DNA of 64,000 bases, taken from NCBI GenBank assembly GCA_006226595.1, contig SBGP01000048.1:58219-122218 (forward strand). Reading direction: 5' to 3'. The notes under the pieces are model-generated. The model did no database searches, was not told the origin of the DNA, and worked only from the letters and a program-made list of their open reading frames with translations. This stretch comes from Deltaproteobacteria bacterium (GTDB lineage Bacteria > Myxococcota_A > UBA796 > GCA-2862545). Position numbers and translations under genes: made by a program. Of this stretch, positions 18,090-27,125 are shown piece by piece (within the stretch, counting starts at the first letter, position 1; the number at the start of each line of letters is the position of its first letter).

Positions 18090-18239
18090 TCAGCCCAGCC
18101 ACACCGCGCCGAGCGCGAACAGGCCCATGGCGGTGAGGCTGCCGAGCATCAGTCCCACGAGGGCCCGGTCGAGCGCACGGCTCAGGTCCAGGTTCTCGAG
18201 GAAGAGGTTCAGCGCGTTCATGACGTTGAGGTCGTTCAT
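18090..18239 (-). CDS. Small membrane protein, 49 aa
   Basis: A short frame beginning MNDLNVMNALNLFLENLDLS and ending in one hydrophobic helix (ALVGLMLGSLTAMGLFALGAVWLG). The amphipathic start plus single membrane segment is typical of bacterial microproteins. It lies 41 bp after the GH16 gene on the same strand and could be its last cistron. No convincing Shine-Dalgarno is visible. Real gene status is uncertain. Confidence 0.4.
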   Translation of the reverse strand: MNDLNVMNALNLFLENLDLSRALDRALVGLMLGSLTAMGLFALGAVWLG

Positions 18240-18280
18240 GCGGCACAGGTAGGCACCGCGCCGCCCACGACAAGCGCGGC

Positions 18281-20509
18281 CTACTCGAAGAACAGCACCT
18301 CGCTCGGCGCCCGGTAGGACTCGAGGTACGCGTGGTGGCGGCTGCTGATCGAGAGCAGCTGGTCCCCGGTGCCCGCAAAGTCGCCGACGAGCAGGGCGGA
18401 CGGGTCGTGGCGTCGTCCGTGGCCGTCGTTGCCCCACACGTGCTGGAACGCCTGTCCGTCGAAGCGCAGGATCTGGACCCAGCCGCTGTACGGGCTGTAC
18501 GCGAGGACCTCCTCGCCGGGCGCGCCGTCGAACTCGCCCGCACGGAACACGTCGCCGTCCTGGAGCAGCCACCACTTCACGCTGCCACTGCCGCCGTTGC
18601 CCCACGTACTCACCCACTCGCCGTCGCGGAAAGCGAGCAGCTGAGCCCACTTCGTGCCCGCGTTGGTCGCGAGGATCTCGTCGGTGCCATCCCCGTCGAT
18701 GTCCAGGGCGACGAAGCGGTCGTCGGTGTGGAAGATCCAGCTCCCGACCTGTCCCCGGCTGGTCGCCCAGTCCGTCGAGAAGCCGCCGCGCCCGTAGCGC
18801 ATGAGGTGGGCGTGACCGGAGGCCTCGTTCAGGGCGAGCACCTCGTCGAGACCGTCGCCGTCGAAGTCGCCGACCACGAACTGGTCGTCGTCGTTGAGCG
18901 TCCACCAGTGCATCGCATCCGTACCGCCATTGCTGTACAGCGTGCTCCACTTGCCCGCGAAGCGCATGACGTGAGCGAAGCCGGTGCCCGACTGGATGGC
19001 GAGCAGCTCGTCGGCGCCGGCCAGGTCTCGGGCGAAGTCGCCGACCAGGAAGCGGTCGGTGTCGGCCATCGCCCAGCCGTCGACCCACCCGTCGCCGGGG
19101 TTGGACCAGCTCGTCGACCAGCCCGCCGTCGACATGCTTGCAGGGCCGATCTGGCGAGGCTCGTGGTCCATGAGCTTGGCGTAGCCGCTGGTCGCGTTGA
19201 GGCTGAACAGCTCGGCCCGCCCATCGCCATCGAAGTCCCCGGACACGTGGTGATCGTTGGCGTTGAGGTACCAGCCGTCGATGCGGTCGAGACCGCCATT
19301 CGTCCAGTCCCGAGTCAGCTCGGGGTCGGTGAGTGCCGTGACCTTGACGTAGTCGATGTCGAAGGAGGCGGGCAGGTCGAGACGGGTGTCGTTTCCGTTG
19401 ACCACGCCTTGGTTGATGCCCGCGTGAAGCCAGTCGGGCAGCGCGTTGTTGATGATCACCGCCATGAAGTTGTCGGGCACGTCCACGTGCTCGGCCGCGC
19501 TGATCTGCCGTCCGTCGAGCCACCACACCAGTCCACGAGGGCTCCACTCCAGGGTGTAGGTGTGCCAGTCCTCCACGTCGACAGAGAGGTCCTCGTGAAA
19601 GCCGTGGTGCAGTACCAGGCTGTTCGCCGCCACGTCGCGCGTGAAGTTGCACGTCGGCGACCAGTGGCTCGCGAGGCACTCCTCGAGCGCCGGGTCGTCG
19701 CCAGGGTCTCCGTACATCGCGAGGTACCGGTCGTACGCGTAGTAGTTGTGCAGGTTCCGGGTGAAGTGGTGCGCCTCGTACCCGGTGAACTCGAAGATAT
19801 CGATCTCGTTGGCGGCCTCGCCGAAGCCGCCTGCTCCGCCATCGAGCTCGGTGCCGCCGAACAGCCAGAACGCGGGCCAGGCCACACGCCCCTCGTTGGG
19901 GATACGGGCGCGGATCTCGAAGCGGCCGTACTTGAACTGCTGCGTGCTACGCAGCCAGCCGCTCGTGTAGTCGAAGGTGTCGACGGCGTGGTCCCCCTGC
20001 CACTGCCAGTCCATCCAGCAGCTTCCGCCGGGCTGGCTCATCCACCCCGGCAGGTAGCCGACGGCGACCTCGTCGCGGATGACCAGGGACAAGACATCGC
20101 CATCGAGCTCGAAGTTGCTCTCGTGGTCGGGAATCGCGTAGTGATCGGCACCGTCGACGGCGTAGTCGACGCCGTACTGCGTGTAGTACTGCAGCTCACA
20201 GCCGTGGATGTACTGGCGCGAGTTCCACGCGCCGTCTCGGGGCATCCACCGGGACCGACCGTCGATGTCGACCACCTGGAACTGCTCGGCGTGCGACAGC
20301 TCGGGCTCGTCGAAGTCGTCGCAGAACAGGATGCGCTCGCCGCGGCGGCTGTCGCACGGGCCGCGCTCGAGGACCGGACCGAGCCCAGGCTTGCGCACCA
20401 CGGACACGTCGGTGCTGGGCAGCTTCGGGTCGGACAGACGCCCGGGTGCGGCATGGGCCAGCGGCTGGGCGGAGGAGAGCGAGACGAGGAAGAGCAGAGC
20501 GAGAGACAT
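18281..20509 (-). CDS. Secreted GH16-family glycoside hydrolase with C-terminal FG-GAP/VCBS-like repeats
   Basis: A 742-aa secreted enzyme. A signal peptide covers about residues 1-20. The GH16 catalytic motif ExDxxE is EIDIFE at 235-240, with E235 expected as nucleophile and E240 as acid/base. FEIRARIPNEGRVAWPAFWLFGG upstream and the WHTYTLEWSPRGLVWWLDG segment downstream are typical of beta-1,3-glucanase/laminarinase-like GH16. From about residue 400, repeated DFDGDGxxE motifs every ~55 residues form an FG-GAP/VCBS beta-propeller that probably binds calcium and substrate. The start follows GAGGTGCCCG. A CRP-like palindrome lies about 75 bp upstream. Confidence 0.88.
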   Translation of the reverse strand: MSLALLFLVSLSSAQPLAHAAPGRLSDPKLPSTDVSVVRKPGLGPVLERGPCDSRRGERILFCDDFDEPELSHAEQFQVVDIDGRSRWMPRDGAWNSRQYIHGCELQYYTQYGVDYAVDGADHYAIPDHESNFELDGDVLSLVIRDEVAVGYLPGWMSQPGGSCWMDWQWQGDHAVDTFDYTSGWLRSTQQFKYGRFEIRARIPNEGRVAWPAFWLFGGTELDGGAGGFGEAANEIDIFEFTGYEAHHFTRNLHNYYAYDRYLAMYGDPGDDPALEECLASHWSPTCNFTRDVAANSLVLHHGFHEDLSVDVEDWHTYTLEWSPRGLVWWLDGRQISAAEHVDVPDNFMAVIINNALPDWLHAGINQGVVNGNDTRLDLPASFDIDYVKVTALTDPELTRDWTNGGLDRIDGWYLNANDHHVSGDFDGDGRAELFSLNATSGYAKLMDHEPRQIGPASMSTAGWSTSWSNPGDGWVDGWAMADTDRFLVGDFARDLAGADELLAIQSGTGFAHVMRFAGKWSTLYSNGGTDAMHWWTLNDDDQFVVGDFDGDGLDEVLALNEASGHAHLMRYGRGGFSTDWATSRGQVGSWIFHTDDRFVALDIDGDGTDEILATNAGTKWAQLLAFRDGEWVSTWGNGGSGSVKWWLLQDGDVFRAGEFDGAPGEEVLAYSPYSGWVQILRFDGQAFQHVWGNDGHGRRHDPSALLVGDFAGTGDQLLSISSRHHAYLESYRAPSEVLFFE

Positions 20510-20577
20510 CGGGCACCTCAGAGGAGATGCGCCCGATTAGGGTGTCTTCGCGCTCAGCGACACGCAGACGCGGGGAT

Positions 20578-20593
20578 TGTGACCTGGGTCACG
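20578..20593. promoter_or_regulatory. CRP/FNR-family operator candidate upstream of the GH16 gene
   Basis: TGTGACCTGGGTCACG contains TGTGA-N6-TCACG, one base from the classic TGTGA-N6-TCACA site, within a perfect 14-bp palindrome GTGACCTGGGTCAC (20579-20592). It sits between the icmF stop (20604) and the GH16 start (20509). A minus-strand -10-like CCTAAT (plus-strand 20536-20541) would place the site about 55-60 bp upstream of transcription start, a usual activator position. Confidence 0.5.
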
Positions 20594-20603
20594 AACCCGC
20601 CGG

Positions 20604-23600
20604 CTACAGGTTGCGGCGGTACTCCCCGCCGACCTCGTACAGCGCGCGGGTGATCTGCCCGAGGCTCGCGACGCGGACGGTCCGCATGAGCTCGTCGAAG
20701 ATGTTGCCGCCGCGCACCGCCACGTCCTGAAGGCGCTCGAGGGCCGCCTTGCTGTCGCCGCCATGCGCCGCCTGGAAGGTGCGCACGCTGTCGATCTGGG
20801 CCTGCTTCTCTTCGGGGGTGGCCCGGCGAAGCTCGACGCTCGACGCCTCCTCGTCCGACTTGTTCGGGTCGACGAAGGTGTTGATGCCGATGATCGGCAG
20901 GCTTCCGTCGTGCTTCTTGCCCTCGTAGTACAGCGACTCTTCCTGGATCTTCATGCGCTGGTACTGAAGCTCCATGGCTCCGAGCACGCCACCGCGGTCC
21001 GAGAGTCGCTCGAACTCGGCGAGCACGGCCTCCTCGACGAGATCGGTGAGCTCTTCGAGGAAGTAGCTGCCCTGCCAGGGATTCTCGTTCTTGGCGAGGC
21101 CGAACTCGTTGTTGATGATCTTCTGGATGGCCATCGCCCGGCGAACCGACTCCTCCGTGGGGGTCGTGATGGCCTCGTCGTAGGCGTTGGTGTGCAGCGA
21201 GTTGCAGTTGTCGGTGATCGCGAGCAACGCCTGGAGCGTGGTCCGGATGTCGTTGAACTGGATCTCGCGGGCGTGCAGCGACCGACCCGACGTCTGGATG
21301 TGGTACTTCAGCTTCTGGCTACGGCTGTTCGCACCGTAGCGCTCGCGCATGGCGACGGCCCAGATGCGGCGGGCGACGCGGCCGATGACGCTGTACTCGG
21401 GGTCGAGGCCGTTGCTGAAGAAGAAGGACAGGTTCGGCGCGAAGGCGTCGATGTCCATGCCGCGGTTCAGGTAGTACTCGACCAGCGTGAAGCCGTTGGC
21501 GAGGGTGAACGCGAGCTGGGTGATGGGGTTCGCGCCGGCCTCGGCGATGTGGTAGCCGCTGATGCTGACGGAATAGAAGTTCTTGACCTGGTTATCGACG
21601 AACCAGGACTGGATGTCGCCCATCATCTTCAGCGCGAACTCGGTCGAGAAGATGCAGGTGTTCTGGGCCTGATCCTCCTTGAGGATGTCGGCCTGCACGG
21701 TGCCACGCACCTGACTGACGGCGTCCGCGGCGATAGCGGCGCGCTCCTCGTCAGAGGGCTGGCGGCCGTTCGCCTCGGCCCACTGCTCGACCTGCTGGTC
21801 GATGGCGGTGTTGAAGAACATCGCGAGCAGGATGGGCGCGGGCCCGTTGATCGTCATCGACACCGACGACGTGGGCGCGCACAGGTCGAAGCCCGAGTAC
21901 AGGATCTTCATGTCGTCGAGGTGGGGCACGGACACGCCGCTCTCGCCGATCTTGCCGAAGATGTCGGGCCGCTCGTCCGGGTCCTCGCCGTACAGGGTGA
22001 CGCTGTCGAACGCGGTGGACAGGCGGGCGAACTTCTCGCCTTCACAGAGCAGGTGGAAGCGGTGGTTCGTCCGCGCCGGGCCGCCCTCGCCAGCGAACAT
22101 GCGCTTGGGCTCCTCGTCGAGGCGCTTGAGCGGGAACACGCCCGCCGTGTACGGGAAGCGCCCGGGCACGTTCTCCTTGAGCACGAAGTCCAGGATGGCG
22201 CCGGCCTCCTCGGTCCGCGGCAGGGAGACGCGCGGGATGCGGGTGTGCGCGAGGCTCTCGTGGGCCGCTGGCTGGCGGATCTCCTTGCCGCGCACGGTGT
22301 AGGTGTAGTGCTCACCGCTGTAGGCCTCGACGGTGGCGGGCCACGCGGCGAGCGCCTTCTTCACGTCGACGGCCACAGCCTCCTCGGCCTCGGCGAGCTT
22401 CTCGGCGAGCACAGACTCGGCGGCGGTGCCGCGCACCTCGTCGAGGGTCGCGTGCAGGCGCTGGTGGCGACGAGCGGCGGCGACCTGGTCGTCGGCCCAC
22501 TGGTGGTAGCCGCGCACGGTGGTCGCGATCTCGGCGAGGTAGCGCTCGCGTCCCCGGCCAACGAGGGCTTCGGGCGCGAGGCTGTGGCGCTGCTCGGGAA
22601 CCGGCAGACGGCTCGGAAGCTCCCCGTAGCCCTTGCCGCGGAGCTGGGTGAGCAGGCCGTGGTACAGCGCGGTCACGCCCTGGTCGGCGAATCGGCTGGC
22701 CACCGTGCCGAACACCGGCATCGTCGCCGGGTCGCTGTGCCAGTCGCCCCGGTTGCGGAGCACCTGCTTCGACACGTCGCGCAGGGCATCCATCGCGCCG
22801 CGCTTCTCGAACTTGTTGATCGCGACGAGGTCGGCGTAGTCGAGCATGTCGATCTTCTCGAGCTGGCTCGGGGCGCCGTACTCCGGCGTCATCACGTACA
22901 GTGACACGTCACTGATCTCGGTGATGTCGGCGTCACCCTGACCGATGCCACTGGTCTCGACGATGATCAGGTCGAAGGCGGCGGCCTTGCACACAGCCAC
23001 GGCCTCGGCGATGGCGCCGGAGAGCTCGCCCTTGCGGGCGCGGGTCGCGAGGCTGCGCATGAACACGCGCTTGGGATCGATGGCGTTCATGCGGATGCGG
23101 TCGCCGAGCAGCGCGCCGCCAGTCCGCTTGCGGGTCGGGTCCACCGAGAGCACGGCCACGCGGTTGTCGGGGAAGTCCATGAGGTAGCGACGGAGCAGCT
23201 CGTCGGTGAGCGAGGACTTGCCGGCGCCACCCGTGCCCGTGATGCCGAGCACCGGGATCTTGAGCTCGGAGATGCCGTTCTCGAGCGCCTTGCGCGTGCC
23301 CTCGGGCAGCTTGCCCTGGGCCTCGAGGTCCTCTTCCGCCGCGGTGATCATGCGGGCCACCGCGTCGGTCCTGCCGTCACGTACGGCATCGAGCGAGGTC
23401 GGCGCGAGCTCGGTCGGGTCGAAGTCCGCGCGCTCGAGCATATCGTCGATCATGCCCTGCAGGCCGATCTTGCGGCCGTCCTCGGGGCTGTAGATGCGAG
23501 TCGCCGCGCCCTCGGCCTCGAGGGTCGCAATCTCCTCGGGGACGATGACGCCGCCACCGCCGCCGAAGATCTGGATGTGCTTGCCACCGCGCTCGTCGAG

Positions 23601-23852
23601 CAGCTTCCGCATGTAGCGGAAGTACTCCATGTGCCCGCCCTGGTAGCTCGAGATGGCGATGGCCTGCGCGTCTTCCTGGATCGCCGCGGTGACCACGTCC
23701 TCGACCGCACGGTTGTGACCGAGGTGGATGACCTCGGCGCCAGAGGCCTGGAGGATGCGCCGCATGATGTTGATGGAGGCATCGTGCCCATCGAACAGGG
23801 AGGCGGCGGTAACCACGCGGATGTTGTGCTGCGGGACGTAGCGCTCGGTCAT
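20604..23852 (-). CDS. icmF: Fused isobutyryl-CoA mutase (B12-dependent), IcmF
   Basis: A 1082-aa fusion. Residues 1-140 are a cobalamin-binding domain with [18 protein letters not shown] (the IcmF form of DxHxxG; the final Gly is Ser here) and [11 protein letters not shown] MeaB-like G-protein chaperone follows, with P-loop [12 protein letters not shown] at about 204-214. The C-terminal ~550 residues are the acyl-CoA mutase TIM barrel (FSISGYHI-like [26 protein letters not shown]). The enzyme interconverts isobutyryl-CoA and butyryl-CoA, and some members use pivalyl- or isovaleryl-CoA. Start 23852 follows TGGAGTCACC. It stands alone as a cistron. Confidence 0.95.
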   Translation of the reverse strand: MTERYVPQHNIRVVTAASLFDGHDASINIMRRILQASGAEVIHLGHNRAVEDVVTAAIQEDAQAIAISSYQGGHMEYFRYMRKLLDERGGKHIQIFGGGGGVIVPEEIATLEAEGAATRIYSPEDGRKIGLQGMIDDMLERADFDPTELAPTSLDAVRDGRTDAVARMITAAEEDLEAQGKLPEGTRKALENGISELKIPVLGITGTGGAGKSSLTDELLRRYLMDFPDNRVAVLSVDPTRKRTGGALLGDRIRMNAIDPKRVFMRSLATRARKGELSGAIAEAVAVCKAAAFDLIIVETSGIGQGDADITEISDVSLYVMTPEYGAPSQLEKIDMLDYADLVAINKFEKRGAMDALRDVSKQVLRNRGDWHSDPATMPVFGTVASRFADQGVTALYHGLLTQLRGKGYGELPSRLPVPEQRHSLAPEALVGRGRERYLAEIATTVRGYHQWADDQVAAARRHQRLHATLDEVRGTAAESVLAEKLAEAEEAVAVDVKKALAAWPATVEAYSGEHYTYTVRGKEIRQPAAHESLAHTRIPRVSLPRTEEAGAILDFVLKENVPGRFPYTAGVFPLKRLDEEPKRMFAGEGGPARTNHRFHLLCEGEKFARLSTAFDSVTLYGEDPDERPDIFGKIGESGVSVPHLDDMKILYSGFDLCAPTSSVSMTINGPAPILLAMFFNTAIDQQVEQWAEANGRQPSDEERAAIAADAVSQVRGTVQADILKEDQAQNTCIFSTEFALKMMGDIQSWFVDNQVKNFYSVSISGYHIAEAGANPITQLAFTLANGFTLVEYYLNRGMDIDAFAPNLSFFFSNGLDPEYSVIGRVARRIWAVAMRERYGANSRSQKLKYHIQTSGRSLHAREIQFNDIRTTLQALLAITDNCNSLHTNAYDEAITTPTEESVRRAMAIQKIINNEFGLAKNENPWQGSYFLEELTDLVEEAVLAEFERLSDRGGVLGAMELQYQRMKIQEESLYYEGKKHDGSLPIIGINTFVDPNKSDEEASSVELRRATPEEKQAQIDSVRTFQAAHGGDSKAALERLQDVAVRGGNIFDELMRTVRVASLGQITRALYEVGGEYRRNL

Positions 23853-24085
23853 GGTGACTCCAGAAGAGCGCAGATGTATCCGGCTGCGCGCTGAGGCGCC
23901 GTTCAAGGCAATAAGCCGCCCAAACTCCACCTGTTTGCGGCCGAGTGCCACGTACGTTCGAACCGCGGGCCGCGGGCAGCGACCATGGCAACGAGCACGG
24001 ACCGCTCGTTTGCCCTGCGCCGGTCGATGTGCATGAGGCGGGCACTCACAGCCTTGCCACTGCTAGGGTGCGGCAGGAGGTTTGA
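23853..24085. other. Intergenic region between icmF and a MopE-like lipoprotein gene
   Basis: About 230 bp between divergent genes, somewhat less GC-rich than its surroundings. The icmF side has a Shine-Dalgarno (GGAG) just before the start. The right side has TGCTAGGGT at 24061-24069, an extended -10-like element before the lipoprotein gene, and CAGGAGG as ribosome binding site. I see no RNA gene or conserved small frame. Confidence 0.4.
24061..24069 (+). promoter_or_regulatory. Extended -10 promoter element candidate
   Basis: TGCTAGGGT fits TG-n-TANNNT and lies 17 bp ahead of ATG 24086, just before the ribosome binding site. It resembles the elements at 7404, 53245 and 59931. No good -35 is visible. 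Confidence 0.3.
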
Positions 24086-24475
24086 ATGACGCGATGGATG
24101 CTCCTCGGTGTGCTGTTCCTGGGTGCTTGCAGTGATGATGTCGATGAGGACGGTGTGCCTGCGGGGGAGGACTGCGATGACCTGAACCCCAACGTGTTCC
24201 CGGAGGCCCCTGACTTCCGCGGGGATGGCTGCGATGCGGACTGCGGCACCGAGCCCGATGCGGATCAGGACGACTGGCCCGACGCGCAGGACTGCGCCCC
24301 CGAAGACCCGAGTGTGTTCCCGTGCGCCCCCGACACGGCCGGCGACGGCATCGACAGCGACTGCGACGGAAACGACGGCCCGAGTGCCGCGGGCTGCGCG
24401 TCGATCGACCCGGATGCGCCCGAGGACACGCCCCAGCTCGATGCGAGCTGCGAGCCGCTGACGCCGCTAGAGTAG
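24086..24475 (+). CDS. Lipoprotein with MopE-like metal-binding repeats
   Basis: A 129-aa protein with signal MTRWMLLGVLFLGACS and lipobox LGAC. The mature part is extremely acidic and carries units such as DEDGVPAGEDCDDLNPNVFP and DQDDWPDAQDCAPEDPSVFP, the DCDD-N-P-x-x-xP pattern of the putative metal-binding motif found in MopE and many myxobacterial surface proteins. It probably binds calcium or copper at the cell surface. Start follows CAGGAGGTTTGA. The last 9 bp overlap the converging lipoprotein gene. Confidence 0.8.
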   Translation: MTRWMLLGVLFLGACSDDVDEDGVPAGEDCDDLNPNVFPEAPDFRGDGCDADCGTEPDADQDDWPDAQDCAPEDPSVFPCAPDTAGDGIDSDCDGNDGPSAAGCASIDPDAPEDTPQLDASCEPLTPLE

Positions 24476-24874
24476 CGGCAGCGCGGCCCATTCCTCGCCG
24501 AAGGTCGACCAGTCATCGACGAAGAGCGGCACCACCAGCTGCTCTTCGCCGCAGTCCACGGTGAAGTCGAGCTGCACGTCGTTCTCGGTCGGATGGCACA
24601 AGACGTAGGCCTCGGCGCCGAGGAACTGCTCGCTCACCAGCTCGGCATCGAGCACCTCGACCGCGACCAGGTCTTCGCCGCTGACCGCCGACACGGCCTG
24701 GACCTCGAGGGTGTCCGCGTCCACTCGCCGCGCGAAGCCCCGCAGCGGGTCCGCGCTGCACACGCCCGCCGGGTCCGGGCCCTCGCCGAGCGGGGTCGGT
24801 GCGCCTCGCGGCACGACCTCGGGCCCGCAGCCCACCAACACAACCAGCCACCAACCACGCATGCGCGCTCCCAT
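24467..24874 (-). CDS. Small predicted lipoprotein, unknown
   Basis: About 135 aa. The hydrophobic N terminus MRGWWLVVLVGCGPE carries a lipobox (LVGC). Two starts compete: ATG 24874 lies 6 bp after a TACGCT hexamer (a leaderless arrangement), and ATG 24862 follows GGGAG with a six-base spacer. Either gives the same mature protein. A CHPTENDVQLDFTVDCG segment suggests a disulfide. No family recognised. Confidence 0.6.
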   Translation of the reverse strand: MGARMRGWWLVVLVGCGPEVVPRGAPTPLGEGPDPAGVCSADPLRGFARRVDADTLEVQAVSAVSGEDLVAVEVLDAELVSEQFLGAEAYVLCHPTENDVQLDFTVDCGEEQLVVPLFVDDWSTFGEEWAALPLL

Positions 24875-24909
24875 GGACCCAGCGTAGTCCACGTTCGCGC
24901 CGCTCGCCG

Positions 24910-25434
24910 TCAGAGCTCACACACCTCGAGCGCGACCTCACCCGCGAGCGTGTGCACGCCGCTCCCCTCGCTCGCGAGATCGAAGCTCAGCGTCGGCGCT
25001 CCTTCCGTCTGGATCACGTCGATGGCACCGAACAGCTCCACGCGCTCGTCCGCGCCCTCTGCACAGTAGGTGAGGCTCGCGTAGTCGAAGCTCGACCACA
25101 GCCCCTCCTCCTCCTGCAGGAGCAGATCGAGCATCGGCAGGTGCTCGCCGGGAGCTGCGGGAGCGCCCAGACACACGCGCGGATCCGCCTGCAGGTATGC
25201 GCGGCGCGCCTCGCACGTGAGCGGCATCGGACGCCCACCCTGGTCGAGGCAGGCACTGGTCGGGCCAGGTCCCTCGACGAACACCTTGATGAACTGGCCC
25301 TGCGCGTCTTCCGGGCACACGAGCGCGAGACCGCCGAGGACCTCGAAGCCCAGCGAGCCCTCGAGCGCCAGGGGTGCCGGCTCCTCGGAGGCGCAGGCTG
25401 CGAGACCGAGGACGAACAGGGAGCGGACGAGCAT
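24910..25434 (-). CDS. Predicted lipoprotein, unknown
   Basis: A 174-aa protein with signal MLVRSLFVLGLAACASEEP and lipobox LAAC. The mature domain has about six cysteines and acidic, beta-rich character; it ends VHTLAGEVALEVCEL. GAGAGGTGG lies just upstream of the start. Position and strand suggest it is cotranscribed with the neighbouring lipoprotein at 24467-24874. No family recognised. Confidence 0.65.
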   Translation of the reverse strand: MLVRSLFVLGLAACASEEPAPLALEGSLGFEVLGGLALVCPEDAQGQFIKVFVEGPGPTSACLDQGGRPMPLTCEARRAYLQADPRVCLGAPAAPGEHLPMLDLLLQEEEGLWSSFDYASLTYCAEGADERVELFGAIDVIQTEGAPTLSFDLASEGSGVHTLAGEVALEVCEL

Positions 25435-25514
25435 GACCACCTCTCGGTGGTCGCCTAGCCGAGGTCTGGCGGACACGCGGCGGGTTGCCCAAAGGCCGCC
25501 GCATACTCGCCGGT

Positions 25515-27020
25515 TCAGCGCTCGAAGGCGCCGGCGTCTGGTGAGCCGTCCGAGGCCCGCGCGCGCGTCGCCTGGTCGTCGTACTCGCGCTGGACCGCGG
25601 GTGCACCGCCCACCAGCGCACCCCCGATGTCGATGGCCGCCGAGCCCGCCGCCAGCGAGAAGTCCTGGCCTCCCGCATTGGCGAAGCCCGGGTCCGTGCC
25701 AGTGACGTTGCCGCTCACGTCCGTGGCCGTCCCGGTCCCGAAGGACTGCGACCAGTTCGACGGGAGCCAGTTGTTGCGCAGCTCGACGGTCCCGCTCTCG
25801 GCGTTGATCTCCAGGTCGACCGCCGAGAACACGTTGTTGCGCACATCGGCGGACTCGCCGGGACTCGACAGGCGGAAGGCGGTGGTCCGGCCGGTCCGGG
25901 TCGAGACCACCGTGTTGTGGAAGAAGTGCAGCGTGCCCTGGCGGTACTGCGACGTGGTCCCCGAGTCGCCGCCGTAGTGCACGATCTGCCGGTTGCCCTC
26001 GCCTTCGGCCTCGACGAGTACGTTGCCGTAGACCCAGGTCTCGTCGTACTCCGGATCGTTGATCAGCGTGGCGTCGCCCGAGTCGACCAGGTCGAGCTGG
26101 CGGTTGCCGTTCTCGATCCAGTTGTAGCGGACGACGGTGCCCGCGCTGCGATCCTTGAGGTTGTTCCCCGGGCAGTTCGCGCGCAGCGGCCCGTAGTGGT
26201 TGGCTTCGAACAGGATGCCCAGCGACTCGGTGTAGCTGTTGTGCTCGTAGATACTGCTCTCGATGCCGTTGTCCCAGATGTGGTTGCCGACGACGCGCAC
26301 GTCCTCGGGCCCCGCCGCGAACAGGCCATTGCCCGAGTCGTGGATGTCGTTGCCGTACACGGTGATGTGAGCGCCGTCCTCGATGTGGATGCTCGCTGCG
26401 TTGCTCCGGTAGGTCCCCGCACTGCCCCGATCGTCGGTGAAGCTGAAGGCCGGGCGGGCGCTGCGAATATCGAGCCGCTCGACGTACACCCATGCCGGGG
26501 TCGCCGACGGCGTCGACGCGCCGCCGATCTTGATCACCGAGCGGTCCTCGTTCCAGTAGTCCAGGCCCGCCGGGGTCAGCGCGTCCTCGCCCGTGATCAC
26601 GGGCAGGGCGCCGGTCGAGGGGTCGGGCACCCCGGTGACCACGAAGGGATCGGCCTCGGTCGCCGCCACCGCGATGACCCACTTGCAGGCGTAGGGCGTG
26701 CTCCGCGCGTGGATGCGCACCAGCGTGTCCCCAGCCATCGTGTGCCAGGGCAGGTCGCAGGGCGAGGCGTAGGTCTGCCCAGGGCCCGCGTCGTACACGG
26801 TCGTGAAGTCGGCCGGGTCCCAGCGCTCCCCAGCAGAAGCCGTGTCCGTATCCGTGTCCGAGTCGGTGTCCGTGTCCGAGTCGGTGTCCGTGTCCGTGTC
26901 CGTGTCCGAGTCGGTGTCGGTGTCGGTGTCGGTGTCCGACTCGGAGTCGACGAGCCCGCTGTCGGCATCCGTGGACGGGCCCGAGCACGCGAGGAGAGCG
27001 AAGAGGGTCAGGTGTCGCAT
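25515..27020 (-). CDS. Lipoprotein with right-handed beta-helix domain and Asp/Ser/Thr repeat linker
   Basis: A 501-aa protein. Signal MRHLTLFALLACSGPS (lipobox LLAC) is followed by a linker of alternating S/T-D (about residues 26-61), encoded by hexamer-like DNA repeats. The main body has the coil pattern of parallel beta-helix proteins: SIHIEDGAHITVYGNDIHDSGNGLF, VRVVGNHIWDNG, TVVRYNWIENGNRQLDLV. It ends in a SxDxGAFE-like motif (GSPDAGAFER) common in secreted beta-helix proteins of the Pel/choice-of-anchor type. A polysaccharide lyase or binding role is likely but no catalytic set is obvious. ATG 27020 lies 6 bp after TACGCT. Confidence 0.75.
   Translation of the reverse strand: MRHLTLFALLACSGPSTDADSGLVDSESDTDTDTDTDSDTDTDTDTDSDTDTDSDTDTDTASAGERWDPADFTTVYDAGPGQTYASPCDLPWHTMAGDTLVRIHARSTPYACKWVIAVAATEADPFVVTGVPDPSTGALPVITGEDALTPAGLDYWNEDRSVIKIGGASTPSATPAWVYVERLDIRSARPAFSFTDDRGSAGTYRSNAASIHIEDGAHITVYGNDIHDSGNGLFAAGPEDVRVVGNHIWDNGIESSIYEHNSYTESLGILFEANHYGPLRANCPGNNLKDRSAGTVVRYNWIENGNRQLDLVDSGDATLINDPEYDETWVYGNVLVEAEGEGNRQIVHYGGDSGTTSQYRQGTLHFFHNTVVSTRTGRTTAFRLSSPGESADVRNNVFSAVDLEINAESGTVELRNNWLPSNWSQSFGTGTATDVSGNVTGTDPGFANAGGQDFSLAAGSAAIDIGGALVGGAPAVQREYDDQATRARASDGSPDAGAFER
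26838..26948. repeat. Hexamer-type tandem repeat encoding an S/T-D linker
   Basis: On the plus strand this stretch is a run of degenerate GTGTCC / GAGTCG / GTGTCG units, which on the minus strand encode alternating Asp with Ser or Thr inside the beta-helix lipoprotein. Such microsatellite-like coding repeats can change length by slippage in multiples of six bases without breaking the frame. Confidence 0.75.
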
Positions 27021-27125
27021 GCCGAGAGCGTACAGCGTCCCGGCTGCCCTTGCTGGAGAGCCCCGGTGCGGCTAGCGAGAGGCAGCGCGATTGCCCTCGG
27101 TCCACGTGGACCGCATGGAGGGAGC

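Noticed and set aside
18332..20653. 773-codon plus-strand frame opposite the GH16 gene
   Set aside because: Val/Glu/Arg-rich low-information product; the minus strand shows signal peptide, GH16 catalytic motif and FG-GAP repeats.
20763..22904. 713-codon plus-strand frame opposite icmF
   Set aside because: No domain and composition typical of a complement frame; the minus strand encodes full-length IcmF.
23853..24085. Possible B12 riboswitch upstream of icmF
   Set aside because: No B12-box-like core is visible in this short leader and IcmF is a user, not a maker, of cobalamin; a covariance-model scan would decide.
26838..26948. Possible CRISPR-like or regulatory repeat array
   Set aside because: Units are six bases, contiguous, without spacers, and in frame as an S/T-D linker.
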